From Toxotes chatareus (lineage: Eukaryota; Chordata; Actinopteri; Toxotidae), in contig CM028895.1 of assembly GCA_016801885.1 (NCBI GenBank), positions 16,202,001 to 16,266,000 of the forward strand: a stretch of 64,000 nucleotides of DNA, in the 5' to 3' direction. The position numbers were made by a program, and so were the translations under genes. Positions 41,419 through 55,600 of this stretch are shown here, piece after piece. A model generated the notes under the pieces. That model saw nothing but the letters and a program-made list of their open reading frames with translations. It was not told the origin of the DNA and did not search any database. Position 1 is the first letter of the stretch. Each line of letters starts with the position of its first letter.

Positions 41419-42597
41419 TACACTCATTAAGCACTTTTTTAGGAACAGCATAGTAAGACTGAGAACTTCCTCCCTGTTTCTCTCAAAAGAGCCTCAGTTC
41501 TTTGTGGCATTGATTCTGAGCGATGTTGGAAACTTTCCTTTGAGATTCTGCTCCATGTTGACATGACTGCATCACATCATTTCTGCAGATCTGTCAGCCG
41601 CTCATTCAAGCTGCCAATCTCCTGTTCTACCACATAACAAAGGTGTTCTACTGGATTCAGATCTGGTGACTGGGGAGGTCACTGAAGTTCACTGAACCCA
41701 ATGTGATGTTCATGAAACTAGTATTTGCTTTGTGACATGGAGCATAATCCTGCTGGAAGGAGCCATTAGAAGATGGTGAACTGTGGCTATGAAGGGATGA
41801 ACATGGTCAGCAACAATACTCAAACAGGCTGTGACATTCAGACCATGATTAACCGGTATTAAGGCCCAAAGTGAGTCAAGAAAACGTTCCCCACACCATC
41901 ACACCACCATCAGCAGCCTGGACTGTTGACATAAGGTCATTTGAGTCCATGGATTCATGCTGTTGATGCCAAATTCTGACCCAACCATCAGCAGCTTCAG
42001 CAGAAATCCAGATTCATCAGACCACACTGCGTTTTCCAGTCTTCAACAGTCCAGTTTTGGTGAGTCTGTGTTCAGTGCAGCATCAGATTTCTGTTCAATG
42101 CTGGCAGGAGTGGAACCCAACATGTTCCTCTGCTGTTGTAGTCCATCCACCTTATGGTTGGATGTGTTGATCATTCTGAGAAGCTTGTCTGCTCAACACA
42201 GTTGTAAAGAGTGATTATCTGAGTTAGCATAGTCTCTCTGTCAGCTCCAACTAGTCTGGTCATTCTCCTTTGACCTCTCACATCAAAAAGGTGTTTCTGT
42301 TCACAGAACTGCTGCTCACTAGATGTTTTTTGTTGTTGTGCATGAAAATACCAGGAGATCAGCAGTTTCAGAAAAAAAAAAATCAGCCTGTCTGCCAGCA
42401 ACAATCAAGCCACAGTCAAACTCACTGAGATCACATTTTTTCCCCATTCTGATGTTTGATGTGAACATTAACTGAAGCTCCTGACCTGTAGCTGCGTGAT
42501 ATTCATACAGTGCACTGCTGCCACATGATTGGCTGACTGGATAATTGCTTGAATAAGCAGGTGTACAGGTGTTCCTAATAAAGTGCTAAGTCATGTA
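41419..42597 (-). mobile_element. near full-length but dead Tc1-like transposon, minus orientation
   Basis: The ends match as short inverted repeats: the left, in reverse complement, contains TGTTCCTAAAAAAGTGC and the right reads TGTTCCTAATAAAGTGC (42569-42585). Both flank out to a TA dinucleotide (left TACACTCAT, right ending ATGTA). This is the fish Tc1 family whose ends read 'GGTGTACCTAATAAAGTGG'. Total length is about 1.18 kb, close to a complete member, and the order of parts is intact. It is a different family from the Tc1 element at 37-38 kb. Confidence 0.88.
41465..42447 (-). pseudogene. Tc1-like transposase, frameshifted copy
   Basis: The likely start ATG is at 42447-42445, opening MGKKCDLSEFDCGLIVAGR. 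The longest clean stretch (42171-42404) contains 'LKLLISWYFHAQQ', 'SSEQQFCEQKHLFDVRGQRR' and 'MTRLVGADRETMLTQI', the helix-turn-helix and linker part of the transposase. The catalytic triad codons are still present: 'WSDESGFLL' (about 42000-42027), 'QQDYAPCH' (about 41731-41756) and 'SPDLNPVEHL' (about 41645-41674). One-base changes relative to the family (for example just before 'WSDES') break the frame into pieces. Intact members run about 330-340 residues, which fits the 983-bp span. Confidence 0.88.
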
Positions 42598-42689
42598 GAT
42601 TCTATCCACTAATAGGAGTGATTTGAACTGCACGTACTGAGGTTGTGAACAGATTTTCCTTGGTCTAAGAAAATTGTGTTTGTTCATAC

Positions 42690-43228
42690 CTTAAATGTGT
42701 AGAAATACACTTATTTGCTGTCTTGTGTCGAGTTAGATGAGATGATTAATACTTCTCCCATTTCTGTCCGGTAAACACACAGCTACAGCCAGCAGCCTTA
42801 GATTAGCAAAAACACTGGAAACAGGGGAAACAGCTAAACTGGTTATGTCTGAAGCCAGTTCCTCTAAAGCTCACTAATTAACAAGTTAACTGAGATTTCC
42901 TGGAGTCTTGTCATTAAGTTACTGCTCCTGGCCTGGAAATAGTCTGCCACATTAAAACCACAACTTGTTGTTTTATTTCACTGTTTTTCTGTACGAATTA
43001 AACAAGTGAGACATAACATGTAAATTAGTGAACTTTAGACATGCTGTCTGGATGGATTTTCTTTTTTTCTTTCGAGCAGTACTAGTCTGTTTCAAGGTTT
43101 CCTGTCTTCATGCTAAGCTAAACTAACAGGATCCTGACTGTAACCTTATAGTATATTTACCATACAGACACCATTGTGGTATTAATCTTTAAAAAAAAAA
43201 AAAAAAACAACTATATTTCCCAAAAAGT
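42690..43228. repeat. percomorph inverted-repeat element, copy B
   Basis: Contains 'CACTTATTTGCTGTCTTG', 'GAGTTAGATGAGATGATTAA', 'ACACAGCTACAGCCAGCAG', 'AAACACTGGAAACAGGGG' and 'AAAGCTCACTAATTAACAAG', in the same order as copies A and C. Near the right end 'TGCTAAGCTAAACTAACAG', 'GTGGTATTAATCTTT' and 'TATTTCCCAAAAAG' read as the inverted arm. An A17 run (43191-43207) has expanded inside that arm. It begins about 90 bp after the right end of the Tc1-like element. Confidence 0.75.
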
Positions 43229-46087
43229 ATTGCTGTAGAAGTTGCTAAGGAGATTGTCTACCAGCTGGTGAGTTTGTATTTCTGAAGTTTTATCAGTAAC
43301 AACTTTGATGAACGACTGAGTGTCTCAAACTACAGAGTAAAACATGACATGGGTCAGTGCCAGAAAACTTCTTGAGCTGAATCACAGCAGTCCAAACTTT
43401 GGAGAAGTGGGTTTATGAAGATAAAGTAGAGGTTTTGACTGGTTGGAAAAGGAAAAAAAATATATAAAAAAAATCACCAAACACATTCTCTCCTCCCTCA
43501 GCAGATACCACACAGAGCCCTTGAACAAAGCATCTGGGCTAAGAACTGCTTCAGTGGAGTTGCTCAGTGTCCACAGGGGCTGTAACAGCTCCCAGGTGAG
43601 CTCAGTTCTGCTCCTGAATAAGGATATGCAGGACACTGCTTAAAAAGAGCAGGTGTGTTTCATCGAACCATTGCTGGTTAATAAAATGTTCAAAAAGTAA
43701 AAATTGCGGGCATTCAGAGCATTTTCCACGCCGTTTAGAAATCTAAAAACCAAGGCCATGCTTTGTGCATGTGATCCAAAACTAAAATATGTCACATCTG
43801 TGAAAAAGGTAAAAGTGGCATGTTTCAATTCATTCCCAATGAAGTGTTCCAGCAATTGTTATGGTTTCAGCGACAGCCTGCACGCACGTCTCCTGCCTGC
43901 CATAAGACACTCACGCACAAAGACACACGCCACAGCCATGCAAACAGGATTTTTACACTCCCAGACAAAATGGGATTATTTTTTGCCATTGAGAGTATTC
44001 CAGGGACGCATTCATGCTGTGTCTCAGCCCTGCTCGAGCGCATATTGCACTTCTGTGCATCTAAGAAAAAAAAAAAGATAATATAATAAGAAGGGGAGTC
44101 AATTGCCTGGTTTCACCTACAGGGCTGAGCAGGCTTGGCCAGGGCTTGCTCATTATTCACATCATTCATTCTCCCCCTGAACATGGCTTTTTGCGCGAGG
44201 AGAAATGAATTGTCTGCTGGACTGCTGTTTAAAATAAACACGCGGTGCTTGCAATCCATTTCTAAGTCGGAGATGGTAAGCCCTGGCAACAGCCACTTTA
44301 GCCTGTGGTTGATAAGTGGCTATTGTGGGCCGGGGATGATACAGTGATGGAGAATGAGTGACTGCAGACAACATCCCATCCTCCCAACCCCATCATGAGC
44401 GCAACACTTCATCTTCCTAACGTTCCTCCTGGTGAATATGAACAAATTAACCACCGACTGTGGTTTCCTCTGACTTTGTTCACCATTTTTTATTGTCTTT
44501 TATGCACAGATTACACCTCAGACAATCAGCAATTTAACTCTTGAGATGCATTAAGCACTGCGCTAGGAGCTATTAACAAAGCAAGTGGACAGAAGCGCAT
44601 CACAAATTCTCTTTAATTTGGGTATCAAAATTTGAAGTGACATTTTACAGCTTTGTTGTATTTCCAGTATCCCTCATCTAGTCTTTTTTTCGAAGTCTGG
44701 AAGCAAAATATACAATTTTTAAATCTTTGATCTACAGTTTCAATGGGCCACGCTAATTAAAAGATCAACATCTAACAGGTATGCCTCGTGTAGACAGCAG
44801 CGCAGACACTGTAGTAGTTAATTTCCCATACTACTCCTGTGTGGCTTCAAATTGCAGCAATTGGATTTTAATCTGTGTACCACTGATTAGTCATTTGGCT
44901 CCCCAGCCGCTGTGTAATTTGTTCCACAACAGAGAGCGGAACAGGCACGTGCAGACACACATACAGTACACACAGTTAACAACGACACACACACACACAA
45001 GCATGCAAAGGACACCCTCGTACAAATATAGGAAAGTTTTACACATGAGAGGGACTGAGAGGAGTGCAAGGGGGATGAAAAGACAGAAAAAGGAAAAGAA
45101 AAAGACAAACTCTGACAAATAGCAAAGCAAAGAAGAGCAAGAGCAAACAATAGTTTGTTCCAAGAGATTCGAGAGTATCTCAGCACCCTCTCATGGTGAC
45201 CGAAGGCACGGCATGCACTTAAAAAGCCAGATTGATTGTCCACGCTGAGTGAGTGTACAGATGTCCAGAGGGGATGGACAAGGTCGTTCACTCGAGTCAA
45301 TCCGTTTGGACTGTCACAGCAAAGTGGCTGGGACTCCTCCAGCCATAGGTCAAGAGCCTCGCAGGGAGCCACAAAGAGGAGAGAGTCATTTCACCTGACA
45401 GACAAGGGCATGAGTGTGAACTGTGTGTATGTGTGTGTGATTGAGTGTTAGCGAACACAGCTTTTGACTCTTTAATCCTTTCCATTGGGCCAGCTGTCAA
45501 ACTTTGATGTTGACAGTTTCAGCTGAAGATTATTCTTGAAATTCGTCTGTGAAGCAACAACTGTTGCCTGGCGTAGGCTGGCAATGACACAATGATAGTT
45601 TTTCACTCCACAGCAATGCAAAGGTTGCAGTGTGCTGTGGCGTTACCATTTACTTTTAATTTTTAGAGTTTCAAAAATAAATTAGAGACTTTCTATTCTC
45701 TTAGCATTCTATTTGAGGACTTTTTGTGTTACAATTTCATTTCAGCATTTTAGGGACTTACAGTATATTTGTTTTTAATCACTCTTTAATCTATTTCTTT
45801 TCCCAAGAATGCTTAATATTTCCAGAATAATATTACTGTGCCTTTGTCTGCACTTAACCAACTATGTTTTCATTTTTTTACACAAGTGTCAAAAAAGGAT
45901 CTTGTTTCACAAAACATTTAGTTCATGATAGACAATGGGTTGCTTAGCATTTCAGTACTACACTTTAGTATTACAACATAGCTGCAAAAATAATGAGAAG
46001 ATAATAATTAAGAGTGACATTTTAGTAAAGAAAAATCTTGCACCTGATTTCCATTACTATCACTGAGGATGTACTAAGCAGTGTTGT
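43229..46087. other. non-coding DNA, no gene seen
   Basis: The 161-codon minus frame (44887-45372) and the 125-codon plus frame (43704-44081) are open but have no recognisable domain; the former crosses a CA-rich block. The stretches 44110-44350 and 44460-44775 are non-repetitive and could be conserved non-coding DNA. No transposon is recognised here. Confidence 0.5.
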
Positions 46088-46100
46088 CCACTAGATGGCA
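46088..46100 (+). promoter_or_regulatory. candidate CTCF-binding core
   Basis: CCACTAGATGGCA fits the vertebrate CTCF core (CCASYAGRKGGCR) at every position. One such match by sequence alone does not show occupancy. If real, the orientation is forward. Confidence 0.4.
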
Positions 46101-47774
46101 ACAGTAACCTATACACCTCTAACTGTGCCTGTACAGTAGCTCCACAGAGGCAATGCTACTGAACTTTGTGCTCACTGTCTCCCACTGCTCAACAAGCCAT
46201 AAAGTAGTGGACACTGGATATTAATCTTCCCACAAGGAAGGGATATTAACACATGCAGTCACATGGTCTTAAGATTGAAACCCCAAAATACTTCTAATGC
46301 AGGTAATTCACATTTAAACCATTATGAAGACACAACAACCAGTAGAGCCGTTGTACTTCTTCCCCTGTGCTTAGTGCCTATAGGCCTGGTCCAGAGATTT
46401 AAACAGCAAAATACCGAATACCACCCAATCAGTCTGTGTCTACAAAACAAAAGTTGCTTTGTGTTTAAGTGTGGTCAGAAATAGAAAAGGGACCATTAGT
46501 GGAACTGGACGAGACTCCACTCAGCACAGTGACAACAAAGTAGCTGATGATCATTTAGGGTGTGTGTACTACTTAGCTGCACTACACTATCATCAATCAG
46601 CTTTGTCAGAGAAACTGACTAATTATGTGACTAACACAGGATTACTAGTTACATGGAAGGAGAGGTCCTCTACATTGTTCCTTTAGTTCAAGGACTTCAA
46701 ATAAGCTGCTTGTGGAGAGGGGGGGGGGCATCCTTCCAGAACTGATAAGCCTATCAGCAGGCAGAGCTGTCTATGATTATTAATTTCCACCAAGATTAAA
46801 GCCAGTTGCTGGCTTCTGTTGCACATGGAATTTAAACTTTAACACAAATTACCCCAGAGACAAGTAACCACCGTCCTCCCACCAGGTTTCATCCAAACTG
46901 CACCATTTAAAAAGCAGTTATGATCTTTCAAAGTGTGATCCATCCTGTCAGGTTTCATAAGAACTGGAACAGCGGTATCTGAGGAATCACATTTGACCTT
47001 AACATTTTTTTTACCTTTAATTGCTTAGTCGTCATTGGTTATGTATGCAGTTAGCAGGGTTTTTAATCTGTCAGAAGGTAGAAAATAGCACCTTTCAAAG
47101 ATAAAAAATTTTGACCTTTAATTATACTGCAGTGACATTTTTAAATGCTGGTGTCTAAGATGCCCCATTTTGGCTAAAACCATCCCAAACATGTCTTAAA
47201 CATCAGATTTGAAACACACAACCTGATTCACAGACTGTCCTCGCATGAAGGACACCAAGATGGCTGTAAAGGTATCTCAAAAGAGTCAAAGGAGTGGGCA
47301 TTGTCACTGTCCTCGCAATCAGGATATTTACCCTGACTCTTCTAATGCAGCCTCAAATCATACCAGTGTGACTGTTGGGGAATTCCCTCCATCTACAAAG
47401 ACACCCGTGTGAATACATCAGACTAGGTGAAATTTCCACAGAACCGCCGAACAGGGTCCCTCAAGATCTACTGCTTTCTTTCTACCTATCCTACCTAAAA
47501 TGATTTGTATCCCTATATGTCATCCAGAAACTTCAGGACCTGGATTCAGCCTCCTCAAGACCAAACAAGTCAAACAAGTTGCTTTTGACTTAAAAATGTC
47601 TTTTCACTGTCGTATTTTAGTTGAACTGCAGCCTTTTAGTTTTACTTTTCTATTCATGTTGTTTTTTAAATCACTTCTAAAAGCAAAAGGGTGAGAAGAA
47701 GAACACGGAGGCGGAAGTGAGGAAGGAGGCTCGGCCCAAAAGCTGGGTGGATGCAGCTGTGTCTCAGACTAGTG
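46101..47774. other. non-coding DNA, no gene seen
   Basis: Contains a G10 run at 46719-46728. Unassigned otherwise. Confidence 0.6.
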
Positions 47775-48165
47775 GAGCTTCACCCCCCGTTCCCTTCTTT
47801 CTTCCCCCTTCCCCTGTTTACCTACTCTCCCCTTCTCTTCACCTCCCCCCTTCCCTTGTAACTTGACTTCTTCCCTTTTGCATAGTTTTGTGCTCTGTCC
47901 CCTCTCTTCTCTTCTGCCATCACTCTCTGCAGGTACATCTCCCTCGGAGCTGTGGAGTCTGGGCCGACAGCAGTGGGCCACCTACAGCCCCATAATTAGT
48001 CTCATTAATTATCTCCCCCTCAACTCCTGTTATGATTCGCCACTATATAAATAAATTTGACTTGACTTTATCCCTTCTCCCCCCATTTCCCCCCTTTTTC
48101 TCCCTTTTCTCCAACCCCCTTTGTCCTCCTCTTCATCTTTTCTCCCCCTTTCTCTCACCTTCAAT
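47775..48165 (+). repeat. pyrimidine-rich low-complexity tract in two blocks
   Basis: Blocks at about 47775-47930 and 48066-48165 consist almost entirely of C and T on the plus strand, in CCCCTT and TCTCC words. Between them lies a short normal stretch ending in 'CTATATAAATAAATTTGAC', a tail-like motif common at the ends of fish repeats. The frames here are Ser/Pro/Leu or Gly/Glu/Arg artefacts. Confidence 0.85.
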
Positions 48166-51727
<3,562 letters not shown>

Positions 51728-52181
51728 TGTTACAGATTTCTGGACCCACAAGCAGACAAATGCAGAGACAATCTGGGGAAATTAAGCAAATCTTTGACAA
51801 ACTTACAGTCAAGCAGGAGGACAAGATGGCAGAGTGGAATCCAGGTATAAGGGTAACAGGAACATAAACTCGATGGAAACGAAGAAACTCTTCCATGACC
51901 GAAACAACAAAGCAGATAAGTCCTCAGAAAGATACTGTCAAGCAGAGAAGGGAACACAGAGGCCTCCATACACAAGGGAAGCAGAGGTAACTGGGAACAG
52001 GTGGAACACATCAGGGCGGGGCAGACAATCACAAAGGCGGGAAAACACAAAGACAGGAAGTAACACCATAACTGATACACAAGGGGTGTAACTTCAAAAT
52101 AAAACAGGAAACACTAAACAGAAAAACAACGAAACCAAAGTTAAAAAACAAAATGTGTCACTGAAGGGGCTGATCATGACA
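51728..52181 (-). mobile_element. solo LTR, gypsy-type, copy 1 with candidate 5-bp target duplication
   Basis: Seen from the plus strand it begins TGTTACAGATTTCTGG and ends GGGGCTGATCATGACA, i.e. TG...CA ends on both strands. The flanks are AAAGT on the left (51723-51727) and AAAGC on the right (52182-52186), a 5-bp target duplication with one mismatch, as Ty3/gypsy integrases make. The higher-coordinate part shares long blocks with 61828-61976 ('GACAATCACAAAGGC', 'AACTTCAAAATAAAACAGG'). No internal coding region is present, so it is a solo LTR left by LTR-LTR recombination. Orientation is minus, judged by the shared upstream end. 454 bp. Confidence 0.75.
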
Positions 52182-52429
52182 AAAGCTGAGCGACAGTTGC
52201 TTAGAGTGAAGTTTTGTTGTTGCACCTGTGTTATTTATGATTCTGTCCTTACCCATATTTTCCATCAGTTGCACCAAAACCCTCAAAGATTTCACGGATT
52301 AGTTGAATAACTGTTTTGTAAAGATCATGTTTTACACCTTCAGTGTTAAACTCCAGAATAAATGCATTTTGTATGCAATGTAATGTATAATGCAATCTTT
52401 GGTAAAGTTGTTAAAGAAATAAATAGACA
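52182..52429. other. non-coding DNA between the solo LTR and a dispersed repeat
   Basis: About 250 bp with nothing recognised. Confidence 0.6.
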
Positions 52430-52690
52430 AAACGGCTTTCTAGTTGGGGGAGATCTATACCACACCCATGACTAAATATGAAGCTACAGCCAGCAGGCAA
52501 TTAGCCTATCTTAGTACACAGACTGGAAACAGCTAGTCTGTCTCTGCCCAAAGATCAGAAAAAACTTCTAACTAATCAACATGTCATATCTTGTTGGTTT
52601 AATCAGTACACAAACCAAAGTCTCTGCTGGTTGCCAGGCTTCCAGACTTGTAGATTCCAAGAAGTCACTGTGCCCAGCTAAAACATTTGG
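52430..52690. repeat. percomorph inverted-repeat element, copy C (partial)
   Basis: Shares 'AAATATGAAGCTACAGCCAG', 'CAGACTGGAAACAGCTAG', 'TCTGCCCAAAGATCAG', 'AACTAATCAACATGTCATAT', 'CTGCTGGTTGCCAGG' and 'AGAAGTCACTGTGCC' with the consensus order seen in copies A and B. The right inverted arm is missing, so this is a truncated copy. Confidence 0.75.
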
Positions 52691-55600
52691 CCTGTGTCAG
52701 TACAAAGTACACCGAGTTCAGACCCCTGTACTTGGGAGTTTGAACTTGGCAAGTTCAGCTCAGAAGTCCAAACTCCTGAGGATGGGGAGGACTATTTGCA
52801 ATCGGAACCGCAGCATTCTTGATGATATCAGCAGCTCAGCTCTGGTACATTGCTGATTACAGTTCAACACAGATATTCCTGTCTGTACTGAGACAAAACT
52901 TAACTCAAAGGTCCACAAACAAACTTTTTCAGGGAAATATTTCAGGGAATTTACAGTGAAAGTAGTAAAAGATATCCAATCTGTAATGTACATTAAAAAT
53001 CAAGAAAATTTTAATATGGACTGCACTGCCTCTGTACATTTTTCAATGTTTTTATATATATTTATTTATTGTTCTTTCAGTGTGGTGATATCTGTACATA
53101 TACAATAAACAATAAAAAATATAAGAAATTTTATCATGTATCAAAATGCTACAATAGCTATAGTTACTACTAGCATTAACACCAGCGGAAATACATCATT
53201 TATATTATAGATAATAGTAAACATATGTGAGGGCAGTAGACAAACTTTTCAAACCTCGAACCTTTTGGTTTGTTCACTTCCACTGCACAAACACTTACAC
53301 ATATAGCTGACACAGGGGCAATAACAGGGAAGATACAAAATGTCACAAGCTCACAGTTTGAATCTCTCTCTCCTTTTGCAATATCAGTCCAATAGCATTA
53401 GACCCCTGGGCCCCTGAGAAGGTTTATTACAGCACTGTGCTGGTGGCTAACTGCTAAGAGGCAGGATGAGGATGGGAGAAGTGTTAATTTACAGCTGTTG
53501 CAATGACAGCACAATCACCGAGGCTGGGAAGGGGACATGAATTGCTTCCATTCCAGCTGGATGATGGTGGTGGTGGTGGTGGTGATGATGAGGATGCCTG
53601 GTTGGTTAGCATGTGTAAAGTTAATAATACAGCTCAGCAGTGTAATTGAACTGTTAGTGTTTAATTAGTTGTTTATCATTCAGGAAAAAAGGTTGTTTGC
53701 GGCAAAGCCAAGCTGCTGTGAGCGCTGCTGTTCGGCTTGTGATTACTAACACAATGTTTTCAGGTCAAATAATGAAATTGCATGTCATTTAACGTCATTT
53801 AAAATGCATAGATGTTTTCTTTCAAACAGAGAGGTTTGCTGTTTGTGTGCCATAACTTTCAATGTAGCTTGTAATGACATGCTTTATATCTTATATATGC
53901 TACATGTGCACTATATATCTTGGGTCTGGTATATTGTCTGATATACTGCTTGCCAGTATCAGAAGACATCATATTTTCTCTCTTTATACTGATTACAACC
54001 CACTTAACATTTATCATAATTCCTTCTAAACAACACTTGCTCAGCACTCATCCCTCCAGGCCTCAGTTCTAACAACAAGCTTATTTGTGTGTGACATCAA
54101 AGGGGGTCTTTGGGGATTACTCCTCTTCCTTTCACCTCACTCAATGAGATGGAGCTTGCTGCAAGGCTTGTTGCTGACCTACACCAGATTGCTGCACAAA
54201 TCTTACTTGCACAGACTGATACACCACTGCAGGAAAAACTACAGGAAGAAGCCTAATAAACATTTTTATTGCTGTACTTTGAGAACAAATAGTTTGGTTT
54301 CTCTTCCAAAGTGGTTCTCATGGCTGTGATTTATAAACTTTATGTGCATCAGTGGAGGTTTTAAGGAATGAACTGTATTCTGTAATCTATAATTTCCTAT
54401 CAACTGTCTAAATCTTTGAATGCTAGAAAGGCAACAAGATGCAGAACTTCAATGATAAATATTAGAAATATTAGACACCAGTAATTCACTATCAATTCAC
54501 TATTATTATTTTCCATTAAAGAGCCATACAGACACTGACATCAGCAACAAATAGCCTTTCTTTCATACATATAAACACACTCTTGAAAATAAATGCAAAG
54601 TAAGCACAAAAATAAGAAGTGCACTAATACAAGCCATGCAGCTATAAACACACCCATACTGTAAACACACACGCACTCACACACAAAACTGTATAACGTG
54701 CACACACACACATACACACTCTGGTGGCTGCCTGATAAAGCTTCCATATTGTGATGTGTTTCACATTGCTCATTGTGAAAAAGAACCATCTGCTATCACT
54801 AAATCATTAGAAAATGAACAGCTTCCATTTTCAACACTTCCTCTGAAATACAGCAACTTTTCAACACCTCCTACTGTGTCTGAGCTTCACCCTGAAACCA
54901 TGGCGATGGTATTTATTTTTGGGACGTCGTGTCAAATGTTAGATCGCCTGTGGCATTATTGAGGTTAATATTTCTGGATTCAAAATTATGCTATTTATTT
55001 TCTTTGACATCCCATTACCCCCCTTATCCCCTGTGCTGCACTTTGACAACCAGTTCCATGCCCATAATTGCCACCGGGGACCAAAGGACAAGTCCCCCTC
55101 CAGTGTACGAGGTAAAATTTGACGCCCTCAAAAACTGTCATCCGTCCATACAGGTACAAGCTCATACTTTTTGGTATTTGATTTGTACAGTTGGTCATGT
55201 AGAGGCAGCATTCACTGTACTAAGCATAGTGGCATACCACAAAAGAAACAACAGAAGAAGATACTCTGCGCACACACACACGAGTGTGTGTATATATGCT
55301 CGCACACCTTCCAGTAAAAGATAACAGAGGCAAAAGAGGCAGACAGAGAGCGGACTGATAAGATGTTTGAGGTGAGCCTCAAGACACTGTATTACTCAAA
55401 CAGCGCTTGCAAAACAAAATTGCTGGCAGCATGTTCTGTGTTCATTATTTCAGAGTTTGTCTAGAGGGAGAAAGAAAAGCTTGTAGAACTTGGCTCGCAG
55501 CCAACCTCCATATCGCTGGCTGTTGTCCTGAGTTACTTCCTTCACTGAAACTAGCTTTAGTGATCCTGGACAACTCGAATCACGAAGCTGGTTATTGCAA

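Noticed and set aside
44887..45372. 161-codon minus frame
   Set aside because: Its C-terminal third crosses a CA-rich block, there is no recognisable domain or splice context, and Ser/Leu/Cys composition follows the pyrimidine-rich complement.
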